The notes under the pieces: generated by a model | Told to the model about the DNA's origin: nothing | The model's database searches: none | The model's input: only the letters and a program-made list of their open reading frames with translations | Shown: in pieces, positions 51,601 to 62,750 of the stretch | How the letters are laid out: each line of letters starts with the position of its first letter | Numbering within the stretch: position 1 is the stretch's first letter | DNA from: Anticarsia gemmatalis | Taxonomy: Eukaryota > Arthropoda > Insecta > Lepidoptera > Erebidae | Assembly: GCF_050436995.1 (NCBI RefSeq) | Contig: NC_134756.1 | Location: forward strand, 7,254,001 to 7,318,000 | Reading direction: 5' to 3' | DNA: 64,000 nt | Position numbers and translations under genes: made by a program

Positions 51601-54600
51601 TTTCAATTTAATTTTAGGTGCTATTTAGGATATCGTAAGATACGAAGTAAAGGTAAGCGAGCCAGATAGATAGTTGTTAAGATAAAGAATTTAGCTCAGA
51701 ACCGAGGCACGTATTTACAAAAGCTCGACATTTACCTGGCGCGGTATTCAAGCCGGCCGATTGTGCTCGCTCCCTCAGCCGTGCTACACGATAAACGATG
51801 AAAAGACCTACCGCCGGACACTCCATTCATGTATATCATTGAGTGCCTACACGGGTAACTATGTAGAAAACCGAGGAAACGTGCGTTCAGACCGTGCTCA
51901 TGCAAAGTAACGGGTGTATGTTAACACGTCGCGTCGCGTCTTCTACTCTTAATACATGAATTAAGTTGTAACAAAATGTTCCCTTTTGTCATATGTTTCC
52001 GGACGGAATTTTCCCTTTCCCTTTGAAGTCACGTGTCGTGAAGGAAAAAGGTTAGAATGACGGTTTACGTTGTCACTTTGAAGTTTTAATACATATCTGT
52101 GTGTGACCTCTGTGATGTTTGATGTGAGTAAAGCATTCCAGTATTATCAACGTTCCCGTATTTTCGATATTATAAAAACGAGCTTCTTTGATTCATATAC
52201 GATCGAGCTATTTTTATCCTTGTCTAAAAACGGTATGTTTTTCTTTTATATATCTGAATTCGTGAATATTTTGACGAATTGAATGACGTTTTATTTACAT
52301 TACTGAGGAATGTAAATAGTAAGTAAATTAAAGTACTTAATAAATAAAAAGTTAAATAAGTTCTCATCCTAATTAAAATTAATTTGAGTAAACATACTCA
52401 CAAAGCATTCTTTATGCAAACACGAAACAATTTCAAAAAAGTTACACCGCAATGAAATACGAGAGAGCGCACAATATTTTACTTTTGGTACATTAACTGC
52501 ATTTTTAACAAAGCAACATCCATATCTCGTCAACTATCACCCTCATACCCTAAACACTTTTATTTGTGTATTTGCAAGAGTTTACTCGATTGTCCGGGCT
52601 TTCTCGTGCGTGGAGTGCGATAAACCGTTGAAAAGATGAAATATAGAGCGGCACGGCGACCCACTGGTCACTGTTGTTGTAAAGGACCGAGTATGTGTTA
52701 GTAATGTTTATATTTTAGACGTTAATTCCTTTTGAACTGTATGTTTGTGTAGCACTAGCGTCCTTGTAAATGTATTCGAGTTTTGCGTAATATTTCACGA
52801 TAAGAATCTTTTTATTCAGTCGACTGTTGTCTGATTTTAATAGCCGAATCAATGTTGTTTTCAGTTCGGTGACAACATTGGTTATTTGATTTAGTTTTTA
52901 TTTACTGATCGAAACCTCTAAGCTCATAAATTATCTGTAGGAATGGAAATAAACGTTTGCTATTAGTTTTTTACTTTGAAAAATGGTAGTTAAAACAAAC
53001 AGAAAATACTGTACACCAACAGTCCACTTGATATCTCCTTTAGCTTCAAAGTTCGCAGTACAATCACTAGATTTTTAAAATTTTGAAGACTCAAAAATCG
53101 GCATAGAAAACTTATCGGTTCTATGCTGTAACACCTAGATCAAATGAAAATTACTCAAACATGGCGTCACATTTCCTATTTCATGACGTCTAAATTCTAA
53201 CTTGTGATATAATAGAAGCTATTAAAGCCGAGCTATTATTCACAAAGTCTTCATTACGTGCGTGCTTTGTCGTAGCTAACATGTACGATAAGTCGATATT
53301 CTGAGTAAACACGAAGACAATATCAGACAATATAATCAATACGTTATACTAACAAGACTATTCATCCATTGTATTGCTCTGATTTGAATTAGTAATTCCT
53401 CTATCTATATTTTAGTCAAGTTTCCTATAGCTGTGTAGAACACCAATATAATGTACAAAGACTTTAACTATTGAAATTTGCGATAGTTTAATTTCAAGTC
53501 TGCTATTGAATTTAATATTCGATATATCGCATACGATGACTTATCGCATCATGAACAACATTTAAAAGGAAAAAAAGCTGGGGACTTAACATGTATATTA
53601 AAAATATGAACGTAAGCCTTTATTGTAAGACCTTAATTTGTAATGATACATTTTAAAGTCTTACAACAAAAAAAAATTAAGAGGCCGTAGGAAGTTACAA
53701 AATAATGTTTAACGATACCTGATCAATTGATTTCTTTTAAACAATTCTCAAATTCTCTCAAATTGACAATCAAACAAAGCTATCGTGTGGGCGAAATCGC
53801 CAGAGGAATACACTCTGACCAACTAAAATAACATTAGTAATTTAGTACGATCTTTGATACTGTGTAAGAAAACTTTCCTAATAAGAAAGCACTACATTTG
53901 ATATCATCTTTGACATTGTAACAGACGTAAAGGCTGCTTCATTACCTTCATATAATAAGTCAATACGCACACAGACACTGGCGTCACGCACACATGGACA
54001 CAAGAAGAGAAATACAAACAGTCTGCGAGTGATTTGTATTAATATCAGAGTAATATAGGTTTGTCTCGATGAGGGTATCGAACTTTCAGAGAAAGCAAAT
54101 ATCGATAAGGCTTTTGTAATAATCTAAGAGCGATTCCAGGTAGTCACGTTTATCGAAAACTCCGTTAGTTTACGATGCGTACAACTATTAATGTTTGCGC
54201 AATTTATTTAATCACTTTGTAAATATTACGGCTTGATAATTATTATCTCAGACATTTTAGATCAAAAGTCGTTCTATGTTAAGATTTTCAGTATTTAAGA
54301 ACAATTTCAATCTCATAGATATTTCTCAAGTTAAATCTCTTCGAAAAGATTCTGAACCTTGTGCTTTTGAGAAAATATTACTCATTTACTAAATGAACAT
54401 ATTAGTAAAATTACCTCACATTCTCCGGATGAAAATTGTCGGGCAATTACTATTCCGACCCGAAACATCCCTACAAAATGACAGGAATACAGTATTGTCG
54501 GGGCATTCAGTATATTAGAATTAAAGGCCGTTATCAATAACGTTTGTGGAGGTAATACGGCCATATTGACACACGAGGGGCGGTTCAATAACGAAAATAT

Positions 54601-54960
54601 TTATCCATTGGTCGTCATTCCGCGCGTGACATCACAACGGCCGACCTATTGCCCTAATGACGTTTGATTGTCCCGCTCACATTTCACCACGTCACGTACG
54701 TTCACAATATGATCTACGCCGTTTTGTGCCTTGTATTCTGTTAATGAGTTTTTTGTCAATGTGTGTGTAATTCACGCGTTATTGCACACAGGGGTCGTGG
54801 CTGCTCGTTATCGTAAATTGCAGTGTTCGTTTCTTAGGGAATGCACGGATTTTCTAAGCTGTGTTATTATTATGTCAGGTGTAATTGATAGGTAATGAAT
54901 GAGGTTAACGTTGATGGCTGTGACTGTTTAATCTATATGAGCGTAACGAAGAATGTTATG
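48695..54960. other. Non-coding DNA
   Basis: No supported gene. An interspersed-repeat fragment is at 49145-49212. Scattered GC-richer pockets are at 50640-50760, 51730-51790 and 54590-54730. The rest is AT-rich. Confidence 0.5.
49145..49212 (-). mobile_element. Fragment of a common interspersed repeat, inverted
   Basis: On the minus strand this reads CCTCTTTCGTTTGGCATGAG followed by ACCCTTACCCAGCAGTAGGA, matching the 3' part of the family seen at 44404 and 55555. Too short to classify further. Confidence 0.45.
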
Positions 54961-55198
54961 AAAGGAGAATGCTCAAAATGTATGGGAAAAAAACCCAGGC
55001 CGTACACAAACGGTGTGTAGCTCAGAATTTTAGTGATACTGAGTGATTCAATTCCAGATATTCGCCTCTATCAAATTCGATGGCTAAATACTGTTTTTTG
55101 CTATTATCTACTATTTAAAAGGTGAATTTAAATATATTATATTTTTATCATATTTTTCAAACATTCATCACAATTATTTTTTGAATAATATAATTGTA

Positions 55199-55468
55199 CT
55201 AGCTGACCCACGCAACTTCGCTTACGTCACATATGAGAGAATGGGTCAAAGTTTTCCCCGTTTTTGTAACATTTTTCACTGGTACTCTGCTCCTATTGGT
55301 AGTAGCGTGATGATATATGTACTTATGGCCTATAACCTTCCTCGATAAATGGACTATCTAACACTGAAAGAATTTTTCAAATCGGAACAGTAGTTTCTGA
55401 GATTAGCGCGTTCAAACAAACAAACAAACAAACAAACAAACTCTTCAGCTTTATAATATTAGTATAGA
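55199..55468 (-). mobile_element. Non-autonomous Helitron, copy C
   Basis: Same ends and A|T insertion as copies A and B, 270 bp, with 7 CAAA units (55413-55440). The terminal hairpin has one broken pair (CGCAA against TTACG). An extra GTACTTAT-like stretch near 55318-55326 is absent from A and B. It interrupts the left arm region of the inverted-repeat element at 54961, so it arrived later. Confidence 0.85.
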
Positions 55469-55554
55469 TAAGTAAATATCTAATACTGTGATTTTTAAAA
55501 AATAATTAACAATAAAATAATTATATTCTATCACTACATAGTACATAGAAGGTG

Positions 55555-55797
55555 CCAGCTGCATTTCTTCCCGTGCATACTGCAAAAGTCAGTAGAGGGA
55601 TGGAAGGTTTTGGTGCTTCATAGGCTATAGGCTAGCAATCTACCACCATGACAACACTTTTCTACCTTATAATAGCCCTCCAATTGTCTGCCAACCCGCA
55701 TTAGACCAGTGTGGTGCACTAAGGCCTGATCCCCCTCTTTGTTAAGAGGGGAGGCTCGTGCCCCTCGGTGGGGACATATATGACCTGGTGATGATGA
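55555..55797 (+). mobile_element. Interspersed repeat, non-LTR or SINE-like tail
   Basis: Contains TTGTCTGCCAACCCGCATTA, GACCAGTGTGGTGCACTAAG and GGCCTGATCCCCCTC, and ends in GATGATGAC. This order is familiar from many moth genomes as the tail of an abundant retroelement; the class is not proven from this copy. It lies inside the inverted-repeat transposon at 54961-56088. The minus-strand frame 55618-55809 is part of this repeat, not a gene. Confidence 0.6.
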
Positions 55798-56088
55798 CTC
55801 ATTTTTCAAAAATATATTTTTTTATATTTTTAATTTGTAACTCAGTTACATACCTATATTAAAAATGTGTGACTCAAAAAAGATTAAACATTTATATACT
55901 TAGGTAACTTATTTAAAAAATATAAAAATATATTGAAAACCCCTACTGAAAAGTTATAGCAAAATAGTATGTTCAGCCATCGAATTTGATAGAGGTAAAC
56001 ATTGGGAATTCAATTACACAGTATAACTAATTTTTTGAGTTACATAACATTTGTGTACAGCCTGGGTTTTTTTTGAGCATTCTCCTTT

Positions 56089-59000
56089 ATATTCTTCTGT
56101 AGTTTGAGTGTACAAACTAAAGGTTTACTTTGCCAATGAGCCTTAACCCAATAAGCTATAAGCTCCCAATGAACTTCAAAGTATAGTGATGTCTAAACGA
56201 TTCTGTCTCAATGATTTGTCTAGATTCAGAACAATATCTTAACCATACATTGGATCGATCAATAAGGAGTCAAACTCACAATCCAGACAAAATACCGCGA
56301 CTGAAGTACTCGAGTCAAAACGACCGGTAATAACTCAACGACGCGAATAATATAAGAAGAACAAAAAGGAATAAAGTAATCTGAAAGTACTAAGTGCTTT
56401 TGTTTCGAGGCCGATAGATAAAACTGCCTAACAAATACTTATGCTCGGTAAAATTGTATACGCGTGCGCGGAATTTTTAATAAGTTGCGACAACAGTACT
56501 TATGTTTCCGATTAAGATAATATAAAAGTTGTACCCTTAGTTCTGAATTATAACTATGGAAATTTTATTTGAATTGAAGTATTCCGTCTGGATTCGTTAT
56601 TGACTTTGAAAGATTTGTAGGAAGTAATACAAAGAGCTTAAGTTTCGAAGGATATTTAGTACCTTTGTATAAAAGCAGTACACGATAGTTCCTTTATGTT
56701 CATAATTTACATGTTGGGCTAGAATGAGTTCAACAACTTTACAGAAACTTAAAAAGTTTGTTGCAAACGAGTTGAACGAATATTTCAATGTGCCTTGAGA
56801 TAGTGTTCCGAATAACTTTTATCTGGCTAATGTTCACACATTTTTTGTAGGCGTTAAATACAGTTGAAAAGAACTTGTCTAGTCTTAATCGTTTGTACTA
56901 TCAGCCAAATTACTGCACACTAAAACAGCTGTAACACAGTTATTTATTGTGAAATCTTATCATAGTCTAATAATAAAATCGCACCATTTTTCACGGTAGT
57001 CTGATAATATAGGTCGTACGTCGGGTCATAAATATTGTTATTACTCTGATTATTTCCTCGAACAGAGCTTTATCTGCGGCTCGTTTATCGACGTAGTGAC
57101 ATAATATTGATGTCAGCAGATGTAAGGGAATGTCGGTAAGTTCTAACGTCATTATCGTACCGTTTGTTTGATTGCTTGCAGATAGCGGGATGGGAATCAG
57201 CCTCGAGCGCTTTGGACTCGTATTACTCTTGGGAACTTACATAAATGTTAACGGCTTTGTCGCCGAAGGTACTATAGATTTCGCCTTATTGGAGATGAAT
57301 TAGTGCCCTATAAACCTCCTTTATGAAGTCTTTGCGTCGCTTGTACTGTACGAAAATTTTCTCGGCTTTTCGCCTTGATGGAGATTTCTTGGGAATTTAT
57401 TACAGACAGATATTGTTCAAATATATGTAAAAATCACATACGTTTGTCAAATATGTATTTTGAAATTGAGTAGGTATATATCTTTTTCCGTTAGTCGTAT
57501 TCGTAGAAGTGTTACTGAAGCGCTTGTGCGGAAAATAAAAAAAGGTGCAAAACACTTTCTAAAGAAATCGGAAACTTGTTACTGAGGAAAAACATAGCAT
57601 CTATAAATTAAAGTCAACTTGTGATAAAATCCGAAGCAAAATTGTACAAAGACAGTAAATTATGTGGTAATACATTACCCCGTGCATTATTCAAATGCAG
57701 CTTCGGTGCAGTTACGATCGTAGATCGAAGTGCTCAATGGATTTATCCAGCCCGTTGTTAATTTATTGCCGGTCGCCGCGAGAGGGCGTTGAATAACAGC
57801 TTCCTGTACAATGAATACCAAATGTGCTTAAGACGAATCTATTACTTTTTGTGAATACGTTTCGATTCTAATACTTGAGTGCTTGAGGACGATAATGCAT
57901 CGTAGTCAATATAAAAACTGTGAAAAATGCATAAAAATTCTAAATGCATGTGTTATGTTCAGTTTTTATGCAAGCTAGGCCTGTATAAAATCAAGACATA
58001 TTTGTTTAAATAATAATTTATTTACAAAGGTATTGGCCGATTTATCCGTTGATACCATAAAAGTTGTTTGCGTAAGTGGTATTTATGAAGCAATGGTGAC
58101 TCGTACTGGGTGTCGCAATCATTGTGTTCCCTGATTTTGTCGGTGTTTTCTTCTAATGCGATCGCGATGTTCGCGTGCTCGCACCAATTTGTGTCGGCGC
58201 CTTATCGCCGAGGCTAATGTTCAGTGTAATGCCACTTCCGACATGAAAACTGTTCCGAACTCATTGTTCTCTCCATCGGCTTGCTTCTTTAAAGTACTGT
58301 GTACGGATAAACACGGGCGATAGGAAGCGACCCGTTTCCGTAAATTCGAATTAAGACTTGCCAGCATATTGTTAGAGCTGTGATTGTTTCCTTTGTTCCT
58401 AATTGTACGCTATGACGTTGATTCGCATTCAGCTTTAACTGGAAACGTTTACAGGAAATTGGTTCAACAGATAGATATGTTAAAACAACTGGTCTTATTG
58501 GAGCATCGAATATTTACTGGTCCCGTGTACATGTCAAAAGGGTGACATTTTTATTAAACAGTACGCGAATAAATCCGCGATATATATTTATCGTGAATAC
58601 ACATATTTCGCGTGTCAGCGCAAGCAGGTGCTCGGTTCAGAATTTGTCCCGTCAGCAAACATAACAGCGGCCATTATTACAGTTGCGTAGTTTCCCTCAC
58701 CTCGCGCACGGCCGGCGCATCTTGATATATCGTCGATGTGAGCCACGAAAGAAAACACTTTTTCATTGATTCAGTGCCACATCTGGCGACAAAACGCCTT
58801 CGGCTTTCCATTCTGATGACCTGACTTGACATTTTTATTGCTCTCCATATTTTTGTGCGCGGCCTCCGAGGCATTCGTCGTTTATGGAAGCTGGCGTAAA
58901 ATATTGTGAAACTTGAAGGAGGACAGAACAGATATTATGATATTACTGACACGATATATTGAAGAACTTTTGACAGCGATGGGATGCTCGCAGCACTGGC

Positions 59001-59791
59001 CTTTCAGTTTTTTATCGCCCTTTTTTTTATCTTTTATCGTAACAGTTTGTTTGGTAAAGTTGTTCGTCAAAATTATACCGCTTTATTGTGCCTATGTTAA
59101 GCGCCTCAGAATTAAATAGACTCGATGTTGTTCCAGAAAGGTTTGCCTAATTTATGAGTCGGCATAATTTTATTTTATTACAGGTAATTTCATGAAAAAA
59201 TAGATTTTTGATAACGTATTTTGCAGGCAAATGTAATAACACGTAATTCTGAAAGTACTTAATGTAGAAGTCAGATAAATAATATTTCATAGCTTTTGTG
59301 GCTCTGAAATAGAAGTAATATTTTTATCAAGAATAATAAAATATATCATCGTTTAACAAGATTTTCTTCGTCTACGACTAAAATATATCTGATCTGTAGA
59401 AGTTAGGTTATACTCAACAGCTATATAAATACTTAAACAAACACATTTATTTTTATAAAGATGATCGATTTAACATCATGAGCTAATTCGTACTTACTGG
59501 TTTGTTTGCTCGAAAGGAAAGTTTGTGCCAAGAACTGTCAAACTTCGTGACGGGGTGCTCTTATAACAAAATACAATTTGTCATGATTGATCAAAGAAGT
59601 TGGCCAAAACAAAGACAGGTCCCGTAACAAAGCCTCCGTCTTTTGTCGAAGAATTTTTTGGCTACAATATTGAAGGCTTTTAAGAAGTGAACTGTGTTAC
59701 CAAACTTGCTCGCAGACTTTTGTAGCAATTATTATTTCATGACAGTTTCTTCTTCTTTTTATGACATTCTTAATAAACGTTAAAAGGACTA
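56089..59791. other. Non-coding DNA
   Basis: No supported gene. A CTCF-like motif is at 57776-57789 inside a GC-richer pocket (57700-57800). Other pockets are at 58130-58330 and 58655-58880. The short frames at 58677-58874 and 58882-59119 lack family features. Confidence 0.5.
57776..57789 (+). promoter_or_regulatory. CTCF-like motif
   Basis: CCGCGAGAGGGCGT fits the core CTCF consensus CCASYAGRKGGCRS at 11 of 14 positions, including the AGRKGGC centre. CTCF is conserved in insects. A single motif match needs binding data. Confidence 0.35.
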
Positions 59792-59793
59792 TA

Positions 59794-60029
59794 AGGTGCA
59801 GCGCAGACGGCACACTTTTTGTGCGATCGAGTCTGCGTACTAATGTGGTAAAGTCTATTAAAAACTTAAACTTACCGTATTTTGGTTTTTCTTTAGACTC
59901 ATACATGTCCAAACAGGAGCGGAATAAACAATTCAGCACACTTCATCCCACATTTTTCTTTTTAAATGTCTATCATGATATTCTGCAGACTCGATCGCAC
60001 ACAAAAAGTGTGCCGTCTGCGCTGCACCT
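59794..60029. mobile_element. TA-flanked MITE with 43-45 bp terminal inverted repeats
   Basis: Arms 59794-59836 and 59985-60029 are exact inverted repeats except for one 2-bp indel (GTGCG against GTGTGCG). They start AGGTGCAGCGCAGACGGCAC. The element is flanked on both sides by TA (59792-59793 and 60030-60031), the target duplication of the Tc1/mariner group. The 148-bp centre is AT-rich and non-coding. High arm identity suggests recent activity. The overlapping frames 59697-59939 and 59761-60081 are shadows. Confidence 0.8.
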
Positions 60030-60031
60030 TA

Positions 60032-62293
60032 ATGTCACGTTTTCCAAACATGATGAAATGTGTATAAATGTATTATTATAGTCATAATCGAAATAAGCTT
60101 AAAATATTCACGCACCAGACATTTTGCTTAAATATTTCAGGTAAACGATCGCGGGCGAGTGCTTACATCATAAATATTGTAAATTTTACCTTTAGCCTTT
60201 GATCATTTGCGTAAAAATTGCTTTTAAATGCGTGCACGCAATTTTACATCATCAAAGAAATTCTAAGTACAGGTTTGAGTTTCCGAGTGAATTGAGTGAA
60301 AACATAATATGTATTTTTTAAGGCACTTGGTTTGGGGAATAAACAGGGTGATAAATATTCATGAGGGAAGTAAGCCTTCTTGTCATAGACTTGAGAGCCT
60401 GATGGATGGCGAGCGTGCTTTACTCTACTTACTACTACCATACTAGAGTATCTAGGTCTTACTTAGATAATGTAATATGTTCTGAATATTGGAGCAGGGA
60501 TTTATTTAGACTATGTAAAATAATACGTTTTATTCACAGGACAACATTATCCACCTTTTAAGACGAAATTATTTGTATTTGGATTTAGTTGCTTTCGGTT
60601 TTATTTAATCTGATGCTGTCGCCTCAAATCGCTTAATTACGAGACGTACAGTTCCAATAAATGACGCAAACTTAAGGTAAAAATACATTTATAAGCAAAT
60701 ATTAGTATAAGCAGATCGTGGGTGTAAAATGTAGGCTAAGGTCAGGACGTGATAGACTTATACAATTACTACACGATATTCGTTTACCACCAGCCCACAT
60801 AGTGTTGGTATAATATCATTACTTTGATATATTAAGGGAAATTTATTTATTTATATAAAAAATAAAAGTTAAACTACGGGGTTGGTTGTTGAAGTAGTTG
60901 TTTTGCAGCTAATAAAGCGGTGAACGGTTTGAAGTTCGGACACATATTTATCTTAAACATAAAATCTTCAAATATATTGTCATTTTTAAAGATCAAGCCG
61001 TGGGCTTCCTGCTGTTTCTTCTCATGAGCAACCAACTTTCCCGAAACAAACAAAAAATACAATATACATATGACTATTTCAAATACTTTGTACGAAGTCC
61101 ACGAAATAAATAATATTTTGAATTGGAATTGAACATTTTAATTTATCTGGAGACGGTTTATAACTTTGTCTATTATTTAAAACATTCCCGATATTGAAGA
61201 ATAATTTCAATAAGAATATTAATCAAATAGTAATATTAAAAACAAATATCAGTAATTTGTACAACTTTTGCAGTAAATCTAACCTTCTTTTAAGTATAAA
61301 AAAATCATTTATAACTTGCTATTAATTTTAAAATAAATTAACAAATACCAAACGCGGTTTAATCTATCAAAATCAACAATTAATATTCAGGTAATTAGGG
61401 CGTAAATATTATCAAATGCAATAAATTTTAGTAATTAAACCAATAAATAATGGTCAATTAATATAAATAATAGGAAATACGAAAACAATTAATCAAATTT
61501 TGTATTACTAATATCTCAATTTGGTTTTGTACAAAACATTTACGAATACAGCAATGGCAGATGCCCTCGTTTGAATTACAAATTGAATAGTTATCGCTTT
61601 TGACATCCAAATACCTATTCATTCATTAAAAAACGTTGCGATGCGTAGCTCTGAAAAACGTTTGAATTCAGCGTAGTATTAGAATTTCAGTTCAGTGGGC
61701 AAATGCCAGTATATTTTTATTGTAATAGAAATATTTTTTCAAAAATGCTACGTTGATATTTACAAATATTATTATGCTGGGCGGTTAAATCTATGTGGTA
61801 GAATAATATCGCAGAAAAGACTAATTTTCATATATTTTTGAAGTTAATGTTTTTGCGGATATACTTAGGTCTATTTGCTACGAGTTGTAGAAATTCTGTG
61901 CTGATACGTGCGGGAAAGGTGACGTATGTTCATATTGTTTGAGTAAAATCTATCTAGAGGAAATTACGCTCTTTTGCTGTCGTTTCAGAACATTCTAAGA
62001 CAAGATTTGTTTTAGTTCTTCAATTCAAAGTTTTATGTAAATACAGTCTCAAATCCTCGAAATTAATATTTACTTCTCTTGCATGGTACATCTACAGGGT
62101 TTAGCGTTGTGTATGAATGGTCCATTTATACCGAGTGCAATGAATGGGAGCACGCATTTTCAAAGCCGTTATCAATCATCGACCTGTCATCTTTTTATCA
62201 AGTCTTATTGATACGCACTTAATAAAACCGCATACAGAGTGTATGTATTTACAAACGTTTAGGGAAAACGTTACATTTGAATAAGCATTCATG
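60032..62293. other. Non-coding DNA
   Basis: AT-rich, with the lowest GC between about 61080 and 61520. No gene, RNA or repeat recognised. Confidence 0.55.
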
Positions 62294-62533
62294 TTTTTTC
62301 TTTTTTTTTTTTTTTTTTGTTTTTTTTTTTTTAAAAGACAACTCCCGCACTAAGAATTGCTCTTGTGTCGCGGGGACTTTTACAAACATACAAACAACGG
62401 ACACAAAGCACAACCAGACCCGAAACAATTATTTGTGGATCGCACAAATAATTGCTCCGTGTGGGAATCGAACCCACGACCTCCCGATGCAGTGGTATCG
62501 GCGTGGTGACCTAAACCACTGCGCCACGGAGGC
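62294..62533 (-). mobile_element. tRNA-derived SINE
   Basis: Full-length on the minus strand. It starts GCCTCCGTGGCGCAGTGG. A Pol III A box (TGGCGCAGTGG, 62526-62516) and B box (GGTTCGATTCC, 62474-62464) are 41 bp apart, followed by a non-tRNA body and a poly(A) tail of about 39 bp interrupted by C and G (T-tract 62294-62332). A perfect 12-bp stem (CAATTATTTGTG against CACAAATAATTG, loop of 5) follows the tRNA-like head at 62426-62454. Target duplications are not obvious. The plus-strand frame at 62277-62576 is an artefact of this element. Confidence 0.85.
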
Positions 62534-62717
62534 AGTATTATTATGTGAAATAAATTATGTAATAAGTTTTGCCTAAGTGTGAGCGAAACTTTATAATATC
62601 TGTTACTTACGTTTTGTAACTATGCATGCTGCTACATCCGCGTTTATACCCGGGAATAAAACAAATCACTGTGTTAAGTATTCTCAGTTTATCCAATTTA
62701 TCTTACAAAAAATAACA

Positions 62718-62750
62718 AACAAGCAATGACATTTATAATATTAGTATGGA
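62718..62750 (-). mobile_element. Helitron 5' end fragment
   Basis: On the minus strand it begins TCCATACTAATATTATAAATG, the Helitron 5' terminus, and then decays. The element may extend left towards 62600 but similarity is too weak to place its other end. Confidence 0.5.

Larger units (their letters stand above)
54961..56088. mobile_element. Long-TIR DNA transposon carrying nested insertions
   Basis: An 1128-bp segment bounded by AAAGGAGAATGCTCAAAA and its exact reverse complement. The inverted arms stay alignable for about 200 bp with indels, including a perfect 21-bp block at 55065-55085 and 55975-55995. Inside lie a complete Helitron (55199-55468) and an interspersed repeat (55555-55797). 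There is no transposase, so the element was a large MITE-like or deleted DNA transposon, about 600 bp before the insertions. No clear target duplication is seen. Confidence 0.75.

Noticed and set aside
62464..62533. Functional tRNA gene
   Set aside because: A and B boxes are present, but the sequence continues into a SINE body with a poly(A) tail and no tRNA 3' end or Pol III terminator at the expected place.
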